A DNA stretch of 52,368 bases from a virus, in IMG/VR virus record IMGVR_UViG_3300025645_000102, positions 1-52,368 of that record, one strand, 5' to 3'. Positions within the stretch are counted from its first letter, which is position 1, and every line of letters starts with the position of its first letter. Positions 1 through 6,790 of this stretch are shown here, one piece after another. The translations under genes were made by a program, and so were the position numbers. The notes under the pieces are model-generated. The model did no database searches and was not told the origin of the DNA. It saw nothing but the letters and a program-made list of their open reading frames with translations.

Positions 1-84
1 GGTCTAGATAAATAATACACAAATACTAAACAAATGTCAAGCGTAGTTTTTTACGCAGGGTTTGTAAACTGTTTTTAAAACTTC

Positions 85-113
85 TTGACCAGTTACTTAT
101 ATTTTGATATAAT
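85..113 (+). promoter_or_regulatory. sigma-70 promoter for the first early genes
   Basis: A -35 box TTGACC (85-90) and a -10 box TATAAT (108-113) are separated by exactly 17 bp. The following leader carries ATCGAGGAAG (131-140), which serves as ribosome binding site for the gene at 144. The same layout (17-bp spacer, then AT[C/T]GAGGAA) recurs at several other promoters in the window. Upstream, positions 1-84 hold no gene, only a small GCGTA/TACGC hairpin at 41-56. Confidence 0.85.
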
Positions 114-143
114 AGTTTTTCTATAAATTAATCGAGGAAGTTT

Positions 144-410
144 ATGAAGATAAGTAATTTTAAGTTGAAGAAAGTACAACCAGGTGTAGGAGATTTTATG
201 CCTCCCTCTTTTTGGGCTACCGTGGACGTTACGAAAACAAAGTTTTTGGTTAATAGAACTAAGACGGTAAGTGTTTTTAAAAACTCTCATGGGGCATGGA
301 GATGGCAAGATACGGGAGTACACACACCCCCAGCCGTAGTAGATTTAGCTCTAGCTTATACTGCTAGGCAATACCAAACGCAACTAGAGAGTTGTACTAC
401 AGATGAATAG
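144..410 (+). CDS. Hypothetical protein, 88 aa
   Basis: I do not recognise this protein. It is the first gene behind the promoter at 85-113 and has a good Shine-Dalgarno match (GAGGAAG) about 5 bases before the ATG. The product is a small soluble protein, basic in its first third (FKLKKV) with a Trp-rich stretch (GAWRWQDTG), and has no signal peptide or membrane segment. Its 3' end overlaps the next gene by 8 bases, so the two are translationally coupled and lie in one operon with the dNMP-kinase-like gene. Position at the front of the early arm suggests an early host-takeover or accessory role, but that is inference. Confidence 0.7.
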   Translation: MKISNFKLKKVQPGVGDFMPPSFWATVDVTKTKFLVNRTKTVSVFKNSHGAWRWQDTGVHTPPAVVDLALAYTARQYQTQLESCTTDE

Positions 411-678
411 CTTCTACGTAACAGGGTCTTTTCAGCAATCCGTACTGTACATCAAAGTGAATACCGACTGGACTAGAACAGGGTACAACGTTTTCACTAA
501 TGGAGAGGAAAAGATTACTATTCTCACCTCTCCAGATTCTTTACGGGGGCAACGTCCCGTAGGTAAGATCTACTACGACTACACTTTCAGTAAATTAGGG
601 TACCGAATATCGAAGGAGTGGGATGAGATGTTCTACTACATAGGCGTAGACCTAACTGAACTAGAGGAGAGAACATGA
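403..678 (+). CDS. Hypothetical protein, 91 aa
   Basis: This is an unrecognised small protein rich in Tyr and Thr, with no visible catalytic motif or membrane segment. It starts inside the 3' end of the gene at 144-410 (8-base overlap), and its own stop overlaps the ATG of the kinase-like gene at 675 (ATGA-type, 4 bases). This tight packing supports it as a real gene co-translated with both neighbours. The C-terminus is acidic (DLTELEERT). No function can be assigned. Confidence 0.65.
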   Translation: MNSFYVTGSFQQSVLYIKVNTDWTRTGYNVFTNGEEKITILTSPDSLRGQRPVGKIYYDYTFSKLGYRISKEWDEMFYYIGVDLTELEERT

Positions 679-1277
679 ACAAGATAATAATACTTAATGG
701 GCCCCCTGGGTCCGGGAAAGACTCTATAGCTGAAGAGCTGTGTAGTCGATATCGTTTTGTTAGGTGTGAGTTTAAGGAACAACTCCACAAGATTGCGATG
801 GTACTGTCGGGTTTAGGGGTTGCTGAGTACTTTGAGCTGTACAATAACAGAGACGTAAAAGAGGTTGAAACCCCTCTTCTTTTGGGATTTTCTCCTAGAA
901 GCTTTTTAATACATATCTCTGAGGTTTTGTGTAAGCCCTACTTTGGTAAAGAGTACTTCGGTACTTTAGCAGCTGGGGCAATAAAAAAGGTGTTGCAGCA
1001 AAGTAACGCGGTCTTTAGCGATGGGGGTTTCCCAGATGAGATTAACGCCGTATATAGGATGTATGGTAAGAGTATAGTAATTGTTAGGTTATCGCGAGAA
1101 GGCTATACTTTTGAGGGAGATTCTAGGGACTATGTACTGGAGCAAGATTTAGAGAAAGGGTGTGATATTAAATCGGTCGAGTTACGGGTCGAAGGCACTG
1201 TAGCAGATACCGTCACTAGACTCAGAGCATTACTAGATAGCAAGGCCGTACCCCTCAAAATTAAGTATAAAAAATAA
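675..1277 (+). CDS. P-loop (deoxy)nucleoside monophosphate kinase-like protein
   Basis: The 200-aa protein begins with a beta strand followed at once by a Walker A loop, GPPGSGKDS (residues 9-17). This is the arrangement of nucleotide kinases of the dNMP/adenylate kinase superfamily. Later segments (AVFSDGGFPDEINAV, then VIVRLSREG) resemble the Walker-B-like strand and the Arg-containing LID region of phage dNMP kinases such as those of T4 and T5. The likely role is phosphorylating deoxynucleoside monophosphates to feed phage replication, consistent with the dUTPase further down the same arm. It is the last gene of the first operon, with a promoter for a new transcription unit 14 bases after its stop. 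The fold is well supported; substrate is not, and another small-molecule P-loop kinase is possible. Confidence 0.75.
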   Translation: MNKIIILNGPPGSGKDSIAEELCSRYRFVRCEFKEQLHKIAMVLSGLGVAEYFELYNNRDVKEVETPLLLGFSPRSFLIHISEVLCKPYFGKEYFGTLAAGAIKKVLQQSNAVFSDGGFPDEINAVYRMYGKSIVIVRLSREGYTFEGDSRDYVLEQDLEKGCDIKSVELRVEGTVADTVTRLRALLDSKAVPLKIKYKK

Positions 1278-1290
1278 TTTAAAAAATATA

Positions 1291-1319
1291 TTGACAAATT
1301 AATATATTTGATATATTAT
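1291..1319 (+). promoter_or_regulatory. sigma-70 promoter driving the gene-free structured region
   Basis: A perfect -35 TTGACA (1291-1296) lies 17 bp before TATTAT (1314-1319). Transcription should begin near 1326 and would first produce about 400 nt without a good open reading frame. An ATTGAGATTA element follows at 1330-1339, resembling the AT[C/T]GAGGAAA leader of other promoters here, but no gene starts after it. Confidence 0.85.
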
Positions 1320-1325
1320 AGATAC

Positions 1326-1723
1326 TTAGATTGAGATTACAGAGTAATTTCTTGTTTAAGACTTCGGCGCAAATCCAAGAGCCTTTTATTAGGTGTAGCG
1401 TAGGCCGAGCCTACAGAACTTCAGAGGTTGATTAACCTCTCCTGACACAAAGAAACGTACAGCGGGAGCTTGCGCAGGGCATGTGTCGGAAACATAATAC
1501 CCACGATCAGGGTACTAACCGTGGATGCATTGTAATGATGTAAGCCTAGGGTGTTGGCATCGTAAGATGTTTTAGCTAGCTATTCTAGCGCGAAAATCGG
1601 CCACCCACTGTACCGAGGTACGACAAAAAGGTGGTTTAAGACAGCGCACACGGCCTGGAAGGGTATACTCCAAAGGTGTAGGTACCAAAAAATCAGTAAC
1701 AAAAAATCAAACAGGAATAAACA
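1326..1723 (+). ncRNA. Candidate structured noncoding RNA or long structured 5' leader (possible origin region)
   Basis: About 400 bases lie between a strong promoter and the next start codon, with no convincing ORF. By eye they contain many helices: 1400-1405/1409-1414, 1423-1429/1434-1440 (7 bp, GATT loop), 1444-1449/1482-1487 enclosing an AGC-GGGA-GCT hairpin (1461-1470), 1501-1505/1520-1524, 1557-1561/1566-1570 closed by the GNRA loop GTAA, 1575-1579/1585-1589, and 1601-1605/1630-1634 enclosing 1610-1613/1618-1621. GCGC at 1588-1591 can pair with GCGC at 1644-1647. The base composition is richer in G+C than the flanking genes. Signatures of tRNA, tmRNA, RNase P RNA and group I introns were not found. 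A UL9-like helicase gene follows 370 bases later, so an origin function is an alternative. Confidence 0.6.
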
Positions 1724-2092
1724 ATGTATAACTTAATCGTGGTGCGAAAGCCCAAACATCTAAGCTACTCAACAGAGGGACTGACCTCGCTAGATATGGA
1801 TATTTATCTTACTCTAGAAGGATTTGAGTTAGTTCAGGACGCTGTCCGTAATATAATGGTGCAGTCGTACGAACCTTACAACCCTGAGTTAGATGACCTG
1901 GACGTAGATAATTTCATACTACCAGAAGAAGAAGACTGCCGAGTAGTCAGACAGTACATAGAAAATGTGTTGTCCTTGATTATAGGATGTGTTAGAGAAT
2001 TTGGAGCAGTCCAAGTAAACTTAGACACATTAAGCGTCTCCAACAAAATAGATCCGTCTATAGAATCCTCAATAACCTTTATAGAGGTTTAG
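1724..2092 (+). CDS. Hypothetical acidic protein, 122 aa
   Basis: The protein is not recognised. The ATG has an AGGA ribosome binding site at 1713-1716 and is the first coding sequence of the transcript that starts near 1326. The product is notably acidic, with clusters such as PELDDLDVD and PEEED in the middle, and shows no catalytic motif or membrane segment. Only one base separates its stop from the ATG of the primase/helicase-like gene, so the two are almost certainly co-translated. A partner or regulator of that enzyme is a reasonable guess from position only. Confidence 0.7.
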   Translation: MYNLIVVRKPKHLSYSTEGLTSLDMDIYLTLEGFELVQDAVRNIMVQSYEPYNPELDDLDVDNFILPEEEDCRVVRQYIENVLSLIIGCVREFGAVQVNLDTLSVSNKIDPSIESSITFIEV

Positions 2093-2093
2093 A

Positions 2094-4841
2094 ATGACTA
2101 TTTCAGTACTACATGCTTGTGACTACAACGATAGAAATAAGCACGGTGAGTTTTTTAGAATAACTAGAGAAAACACCTTTTTAACTAAACGAATAGATAA
2201 GCAAGGCAATAAACTTAAAGCCAACTTCCCAAAGAAGTTTAAGCTAGGAGATTTTTATACCCCAGATTCGTTAACGGAATTAAAGCCTATACTAGAGCTG
2301 CTTGGCGAAGACCCCAAAGCTCTAATAATACGGCACCAATATATCAACGCTAAAATGGGAGATACAGTATTTAGACAGGCTAAATTCGTAAAGAATGAAG
2401 CTAGTAGAATAATCTGTATGGACATTGATGAGCTGGATTTACCAATGGATTTGGAACCTACGGACATAGTAGGACAGGGACTATACGTGTGTAATATTTT
2501 ACATAAATGTAATCCTAATATATTTCCAGACGACATGGGCTTTATTGCTCAGGGATCATCGAGCGCAGGACTTAGCAGGACTATAAAGCTACACTTATGG
2601 TTAGAGAACTATGATTGTGTAGACCAGTCTCAACTAAAGAACCTATTCTATAGTGTCAATAGCACTTTTAAATCTAGGTTCGAAACAAATATAAACTTAA
2701 TAGACGTATCACTATATAACGATATACAGGCGCACTATACCGCTTATCCTATGTTTGAGGAGACTTTGTCAGACCCATTAAAAGGTAAGCGTACGAGATA
2801 TAATTATGGGAATCGTTGCTATGTCCCCGAGGATTACGTTAGTTATGTAAAACCAGCAGTTACTACCGACCTTGAGCGTACAACATATTTGAATGCTATC
2901 ACGGGTAGTACCCTTCAAACTCTTGAACTATCTAATAGGATTAATGCCTTGAAAGATTGGGGCTCTTCTACTTCTGGTTTACGTAAAGCTGTTATTGCTA
3001 CATACCATACTGCTGTACAAACCCAGTATTGCTTAGATTTACTAAGAAAAGATATAACAAATGTATTGGATAGTAAACGACCAGGTGAGCTAGAAAACTA
3101 TATTTCACAGGGTATAGCTAGTGCTGTATCTAATGTTAAAGCTTGCTCTGTTCGCGAGGTACCTCTAAAATGTTTGGGTCTCCCACTGAAAACTATTAGT
3201 GGTGGTGGTGAAGAAAAGTTTCTAAATATGGGAGAATACCCACCACCAGATTCTGTAGTATTCTTAAAAGCTACGCTAGGGACGGGGAAAACTTATAACA
3301 TAGAGCAGTGGTTAAAGTCTGGACACATCGAGGGTAGATTCCTAGCTTTGACAGATACTTCGGCTTTAGTAGAATCAAACACGAAAAGATTCAACCCTGC
3401 ACGAGACTTTAGAAATCCCAAAGGAAGATTAGACTTTGCTACAGGTAAGGTTCAACGTCTTTCTGGCACGTTGCACTCTCTTTATAAAATCAAAGACTTA
3501 ACTAATAGCTTTGATTTTTTGTTTATAGATGAGGCAGATTCTCTGATGAATAATTTATTGTTCGCTACAATAATAAGCGAAGAAAAGCGAGTTATCATAA
3601 TAGAAGTTCTACGGGAGTTGTTGCAAAATACAGATAGAGTTATAATAAGTGATGGGGATATATCGGAAGAAACAGTAGCCCAATATGTAGAGTTAATGCA
3701 AGGTTCTAGGAATCTATACAGAGTATCGCACAAACGTCAAAATCTAAAGGGCGTTCCTGCGTACAAACATGTTAAAGAGAGTTCTTTATGGGGAGCTTTG
3801 CAGGGACACTTAGAGCTAGGAGATAAATGCTTGTTAGTTTCCGATTCTTCGCCAAAAGCTATCAATGAGTACTTGACTGCATTCAATAGATTGTTGCCTA
3901 GCAAAGTTATAAAGGTAGTTCATTCTTCATCTACTGACGATCATGATATTCGTGATATTATAGATAATACTACCGTAGCTTTGCGTAGACAAGAGGTAGA
4001 CGCATTAATATGTAGTCCTAGTATTACTAATGGGGTAGACTTTAATTATTTTGATACTGTGTTTATCTTGACCACATCTGAGAATCACACACCAAATATG
4101 AGGTTCCAGGCTATGATGCGAGAACGCTCACCTGAGACTATTCATTATTATTTTGGTCTTATGAAACAGTTTATTACAGGTTTTTCTAGTGTGACAGTTG
4201 ATAAAGACTTCTTGCCCACAGCTAGGAAAGCTTATGCAGCTAGGAGGGAGCGAGAGTATAAAACTTATGTAGCCACGTTTAATTACTATTTGGTAGAGTC
4301 TGGTGCTACAGTAGAAGTTATAGACGTTCCTTACGATAATCCCAAAGAAGCTGTAGATAAAGAAGAATACTTGATAGAAAGAATAATGGCTATATTAAAC
4401 GCCAAAGAAAGTGTATCGCAAGCACGACATAACGATGCCTATGAAATGAAAGAGAAGATAAAATTCTTTTATGATGTAGACGAGTTAGCTTGGGATGATG
4501 TGGCGTGTTTTCTTAAAGAAAAACCAGATAAATGCGCTGAATACTTTCATAAGTTATATAAATCTTTTGGAAAAGAAATTCTGTCGGCTAGCGTAGAAAA
4601 CCTACTGATTGCTTTGAGAAGTAGACCGAATGAGTTTTACTTGGCTGTAGGTGGTTCTTTGCAGGGAATAAACTCTCAAAGTGGGATCAATAAAACTAAA
4701 CAGATACTTAGTAGGTGTGGCGTTAAGAAAACATCTTCTAATTTACTAGAATGGTATACAAAGTACTGTGAGTACACCGATGGAATAATTTTACCACCAG
4801 AACTTAGAGAATCAACGGAGACAATTAATGAATTACTTTAA
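2094..4841 (+). CDS. Primase-like / SF2 helicase fusion, UL9-type origin-binding-protein-like
   Basis: This 915-aa protein has two recognisable parts. Residues ~390-680 form a superfamily 2 helicase: Walker A ATLGTGKT (393-400), a DEAD box in FIDEAD (479-482), ISDGDIS (motif III region, ~518-524), SPSITNGVDF (motif V, 641-650) and QAMMRERS (motif VI, 672-679). Layout and motif style match the herpesvirus UL9 / phage replication-origin-binding-protein family. Residues ~80-250 carry a pattern like the archaeo-eukaryotic primase active site: CMDID (D110, D112), a Ser-rich loop ending in LHLWL (H167) and LIDVS (D204). The C-terminal ~200 residues are unassigned. The likely role is opening or priming DNA at the phage origin. 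It lies directly downstream of a structured gene-free region that could be that origin. The helicase part is secure; the primase part is inference. Confidence 0.8.
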   Translation: MTISVLHACDYNDRNKHGEFFRITRENTFLTKRIDKQGNKLKANFPKKFKLGDFYTPDSLTELKPILELLGEDPKALIIRHQYINAKMGDTVFRQAKFVKNEASRIICMDIDELDLPMDLEPTDIVGQGLYVCNILHKCNPNIFPDDMGFIAQGSSSAGLSRTIKLHLWLENYDCVDQSQLKNLFYSVNSTFKSRFETNINLIDVSLYNDIQAHYTAYPMFEETLSDPLKGKRTRYNYGNRCYVPEDYVSYVKPAVTTDLERTTYLNAITGSTLQTLELSNRINALKDWGSSTSGLRKAVIATYHTAVQTQYCLDLLRKDITNVLDSKRPGELENYISQGIASAVSNVKACSVREVPLKCLGLPLKTISGGGEEKFLNMGEYPPPDSVVFLKATLGTGKTYNIEQWLKSGHIEGRFLALTDTSALVESNTKRFNPARDFRNPKGRLDFATGKVQRLSGTLHSLYKIKDLTNSFDFLFIDEADSLMNNLLFATIISEEKRVIIIEVLRELLQNTDRVIISDGDISEETVAQYVELMQGSRNLYRVSHKRQNLKGVPAYKHVKESSLWGALQGHLELGDKCLLVSDSSPKAINEYLTAFNRLLPSKVIKVVHSSSTDDHDIRDIIDNTTVALRRQEVDALICSPSITNGVDFNYFDTVFILTTSENHTPNMRFQAMMRERSPETIHYYFGLMKQFITGFSSVTVDKDFLPTARKAYAARREREYKTYVATFNYYLVESGATVEVIDVPYDNPKEAVDKEEYLIERIMAILNAKESVSQARHNDAYEMKEKIKFFYDVDELAWDDVACFLKEKPDKCAEYFHKLYKSFGKEILSASVENLLIALRSRPNEFYLAVGGSLQGINSQSGINKTKQILSRCGVKKTSSNLLEWYTKYCEYTDGIILPPELRESTETINELL

Positions 4842-5037
4842 AACCCCACCAAGACCGATACCAAAAACGGAGGGTGCTTTTCATAATCTATCTCGAATAT
4901 TGCCGCACTACATAGCGGAAAATTTTGAGTATTTTGAACTGCTTCCCGTCCCTCGCAAACTACACAGTAACTATGAGGCTTACATAGCTAATTTTAAGAA
5001 AAAAATAGCTTGCACAAAAGCTGAATTGTTGTTATAA
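4828..5037 (+). CDS. Hypothetical protein, 69 aa
   Basis: A small basic protein of unknown function, Pro-rich at its N-terminus (FKTPPRPIPK) with a Lys-rich C-terminal segment. Its ATG lies 14 bases inside the 3' end of the primase/helicase-like gene, preceded by GGAG (4817-4820) at a suitable distance, which supports translational coupling. The -10 box of the next promoter lies over its last codons and stop, so it closes this operon. Confidence 0.6.
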   Translation: MNYFKTPPRPIPKTEGAFHNLSRILPHYIAENFEYFELLPVPRKLHSNYEAYIANFKKKIACTKAELLL

Positions 5038-5038
5038 T
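5010..5038 (+). promoter_or_regulatory. Promoter for the HTH-protein gene
   Basis: TTGCAC (5010-5015) and TATAAT (5033-5038) are 17 bp apart, with the leader ATTGAGAAAAGAG immediately upstream of the ATG at 5070. The -35 box is weak, but the promoter at 7740 has almost the same TTGCA form with the same spacing and leader, so the pair probably form a subclass. Confidence 0.65.
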
Positions 5039-5069
5039 ATGTTTTTAGAAATTGAGAAAAGAGATAAAC

Positions 5070-5741
5070 ATGGCACGTAGAAAGAATATACCAGAAGATG
5101 TAATACTAAGAGCAAAGCTATGGCTTGACGGTGGTGGCACTAAGAAAGGTGCTTGCGATATATTAGGAGTATCCAACAATAAAACAATGGAAGCTTTGCT
5201 TGAGGAGTATGATAATAAACTTCGTGTAGATAAAGAAATTCGCGCTAAAAAGCGTAAACAAGCGGTTACTTCTCAAGAACTCGCTGAGATAATCTCAGAC
5301 CATTTGAGTGGCTATTCTATGCAAGAATTATCAGAGATCTACTATAGAAGTGCTGATACCATAAAGCATCATCTTGTCAAAAATGGTGCGCTAATTAGAA
5401 CTCATACTAAGATTGATCAACTAAGTCCCCCGCTTCTTCCAGAAGAGTGTATGTCTGATTCTTTTGATATAGGACAGTTTGTTTGGTCGGCTAAATACAA
5501 TTGCATAGCAAAAGTTATGTCGTTGTTTGGCAATGCTTATCGTATCAGAGTTTGGGGAGAGGGTATTATGCAGTACGCATATCAAGCATCTTGCGAACTA
5601 GGCAATCTAGCTCATTTAGAAGCTATCGGAGTACATCTAGGTAAACTAAGCCCAGAAATCCTAAGCACTGAAGAGATAAAACATCTAATCAATAAAACGC
5701 TGCTAGAGGCTAATAAGAAAACTAAGGCTAACAAAGATTAA
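5070..5741 (+). CDS. HTH DNA-binding protein, probable early regulator
   Basis: I place the start at the ATG at 5070 (MARRKNIPED), because the upstream in-frame TTG at 5052 lies within the promoter leader and would use up the GAGAAAAGAG ribosome binding site. The 223-aa protein contains at least two helix-turn-helix-like units. One spans residues ~8-45 (ILRAKLWLDGGGTKKGACDILGVS), followed by a basic stretch (IRAKKRKQA). The second, around residues 70-105, has the form AEIISDHLSGYSMQELSEIY, as in recruitment-type HTH proteins that sense a repeated site. The C-terminal half is unassigned and ends in a Lys-rich tail. It has its own promoter and stands alone, which fits a regulator or DNA-binding architectural factor; target unknown. 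Confidence 0.65.
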   Translation: MARRKNIPEDVILRAKLWLDGGGTKKGACDILGVSNNKTMEALLEEYDNKLRVDKEIRAKKRKQAVTSQELAEIISDHLSGYSMQELSEIYYRSADTIKHHLVKNGALIRTHTKIDQLSPPLLPEECMSDSFDIGQFVWSAKYNCIAKVMSLFGNAYRIRVWGEGIMQYAYQASCELGNLAHLEAIGVHLGKLSPEILSTEEIKHLINKTLLEANKKTKANKD

Positions 5742-5749
5742 AAAACAAA

Positions 5750-5778
5750 TTGACAATAAGTCAAAATCAACGTATAAT
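5750..5778 (+). promoter_or_regulatory. Strong sigma-70 promoter before the 132-aa gene
   Basis: TTGACA (5750-5755) and TATAAT (5773-5778) are both perfect matches, with a 17-bp spacer. The leader holds ACAGGAAAAT as ribosome binding site for the ATG at 5814 and lacks the ATCGAGGAA element of several other promoters. It probably drives the whole block from 5814 to the ligase gene ending at 7706. Confidence 0.9.
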
Positions 5779-5813
5779 AACCTTTCACTAATAACAAAAC
5801 AGGAAAATATAAA

Positions 5814-6212
5814 ATGGCTTGGACAGACGAAAAACGTAAACTAGTAGTAGATTCTTATGTAACCACTATGGAAACTGAGTATACTACTGACGAAGATAGA
5901 GCTAAATCTTCAGTAGAAGTAGTAAAAGACTTAGCAGATACTCACGGTGAGACTCCAAACGGTGTTCGCCAAATGTTATCTTCAGCAGGTGTTTATATTA
6001 AAGCCACACCAGCAAAATCAAAATCTACCACTCCTGCTACAGGAACTGGCGGTACTAGAGTAAATAAGGCAGAAGCTATCCAGACTTTACGAAACTTGAT
6101 TCTTCAAGCAACTGAAAGCCCAGAGTCTTTAGACGAAGATATTCTAGGCAAAATGACAGGTAAAGCAGCTCAATACTTTGCTGGTATTCTTTTACAAGCT
6201 ACAGGGAGTTAA
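5814..6212 (+). CDS. Small DNA-binding-like protein related to the Myb-repeat protein at 8549
   Basis: The 132-aa protein starts MAWTDEKRKLVVDSYV and continues to a segment ending ETPNGVRQMLSSAGVYIK. This pattern (W-T-x-E near the start, a helix, then GVRxMLSxxGV) matches the Myb/SANT-like repeat seen four times in the protein at 8549-9277, where the equivalent segment reads SRGVKSMLSRRGL. A Ser/Thr/Pro linker (~residues 65-78) leads to a second helical domain of unknown role. It follows a consensus promoter and has a clean AGGA site, so it is likely made in quantity. I infer a single-repeat DNA-binding or chromatin-like protein. Confidence 0.6.
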   Translation: MAWTDEKRKLVVDSYVTTMETEYTTDEDRAKSSVEVVKDLADTHGETPNGVRQMLSSAGVYIKATPAKSKSTTPATGTGGTRVNKAEAIQTLRNLILQATESPESLDEDILGKMTGKAAQYFAGILLQATGS

Positions 6213-6213
6213 T

Positions 6214-6474
6214 ATGTTAAAAGCGGTTTTCGAAAAGAAAGCCGCCTCTATGGGCGACTTTTACATGTACTATAAAAACCAAGACTCTGTAACATACGGT
6301 ATATGTACTGCCGAGGTTACAGAGGATTATATGTTACCTAGAATTAAATATATCAAACCTAAAGATGATGAGATTTTATTGTGGAACTGGCGATACCATC
6401 GTCCTTTAGTTATTAAATACTCAAGTATTAAACAAATGACACCACTATCTAGCGTATTAAAAAATTATGTCTGA
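6214..6474 (+). CDS. Hypothetical protein, 86 aa
   Basis: I chose the ATG at 6214 because it directly follows the stop of the previous gene and has a GGGAG ribosome binding site at 6204-6208; an upstream in-frame ATG at 6178 lies inside the preceding gene and has no site. The product is small, aromatic-rich (FYMYYKNQD, LLWNWRYHRP) and unrecognised. Its last codons overlap the next gene by 8 bases, so it belongs to the same translationally coupled run ending in the ligase subunit. Confidence 0.65.
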   Translation: MLKAVFEKKAASMGDFYMYYKNQDSVTYGICTAEVTEDYMLPRIKYIKPKDDEILLWNWRYHRPLVIKYSSIKQMTPLSSVLKNYV

Positions 6475-6790
6475 TAATGACTCCTACAAAGGGTTTACCG
6501 ATGTAGCAGAACATATTATCATAGAAAACGAAGCGAAAGGTATACAGTATAGATTTACTATTTCTACTTTTAGAGATAAAACTTATATGGGTATACGTGA
6601 GTGGTATATGAATTTTGAAGGAGAGTATGCCCCGTCAAAAAACGGAGTGACTCTACCTTATAGTTTACATACTACATCCAGGTTGTATAATGCACTAAAA
6701 AGTACACTTAGTACTGCTGAAGTGCTTGACGAAGTTATAGAAGAGGTTAGGAATGCTACAAATAGCCAAACAGTTGAAATATTGGAGTGA
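6467..6790 (+). CDS. PC4-like ssDNA-binding protein (T5 p4-like)
   Basis: Residues ~26-81 of this 107-aa protein show the signature of the PC4/YdbC transcriptional coactivator fold: YRFTISTFRDKTYMGIREWY, then FEGEYAPSKNGVTLP, then a C-terminal helix SRLYNALKSTL. In PC4 proteins the strands and the Lys-Gly-hydrophobic-Leu-Pro motif bind single-stranded DNA. Phage T5 encodes a PC4 homologue reported to bind ssDNA and take part in recombination-dependent replication; the neighbourhood of ligase and other T5-like replication genes supports the same role here. The start overlaps the preceding gene by 8 bases, and the 3' end overlaps the ligase gene by 38 bases. The fold call is fairly confident; function is inferred. 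Confidence 0.75.
   Translation: MSDNDSYKGFTDVAEHIIIENEAKGIQYRFTISTFRDKTYMGIREWYMNFEGEYAPSKNGVTLPYSLHTTSRLYNALKSTLSTAEVLDEVIEEVRNATNSQTVEILE

Noticed and set aside
93-323. Leftward 76-aa ORF at the left edge
   Set aside because: Antisense to the first early gene and its promoter; no ribosome binding site or recognisable features.
1481-1543. 20-codon ORF within the structured region
   Set aside because: Lies across predicted helices, lacks a well-spaced ribosome binding site and ends early; likely chance.
1321-1723. tRNA, tmRNA, RNase P RNA or group I intron
   Set aside because: No T-loop GTTCRA-type sequence with acceptor stem, no tmRNA 3' end or tag frame, no RNase P conserved boxes, no P/Q/R/S intron elements.
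5052-5069. TTG starts at 5052 and at 7780 for the HTH protein and ligase subunit
   Set aside because: Both TTGs are part of the leader GAG(G)AAAGAG that serves as ribosome binding site for the ATGs at 5070 and 7792.
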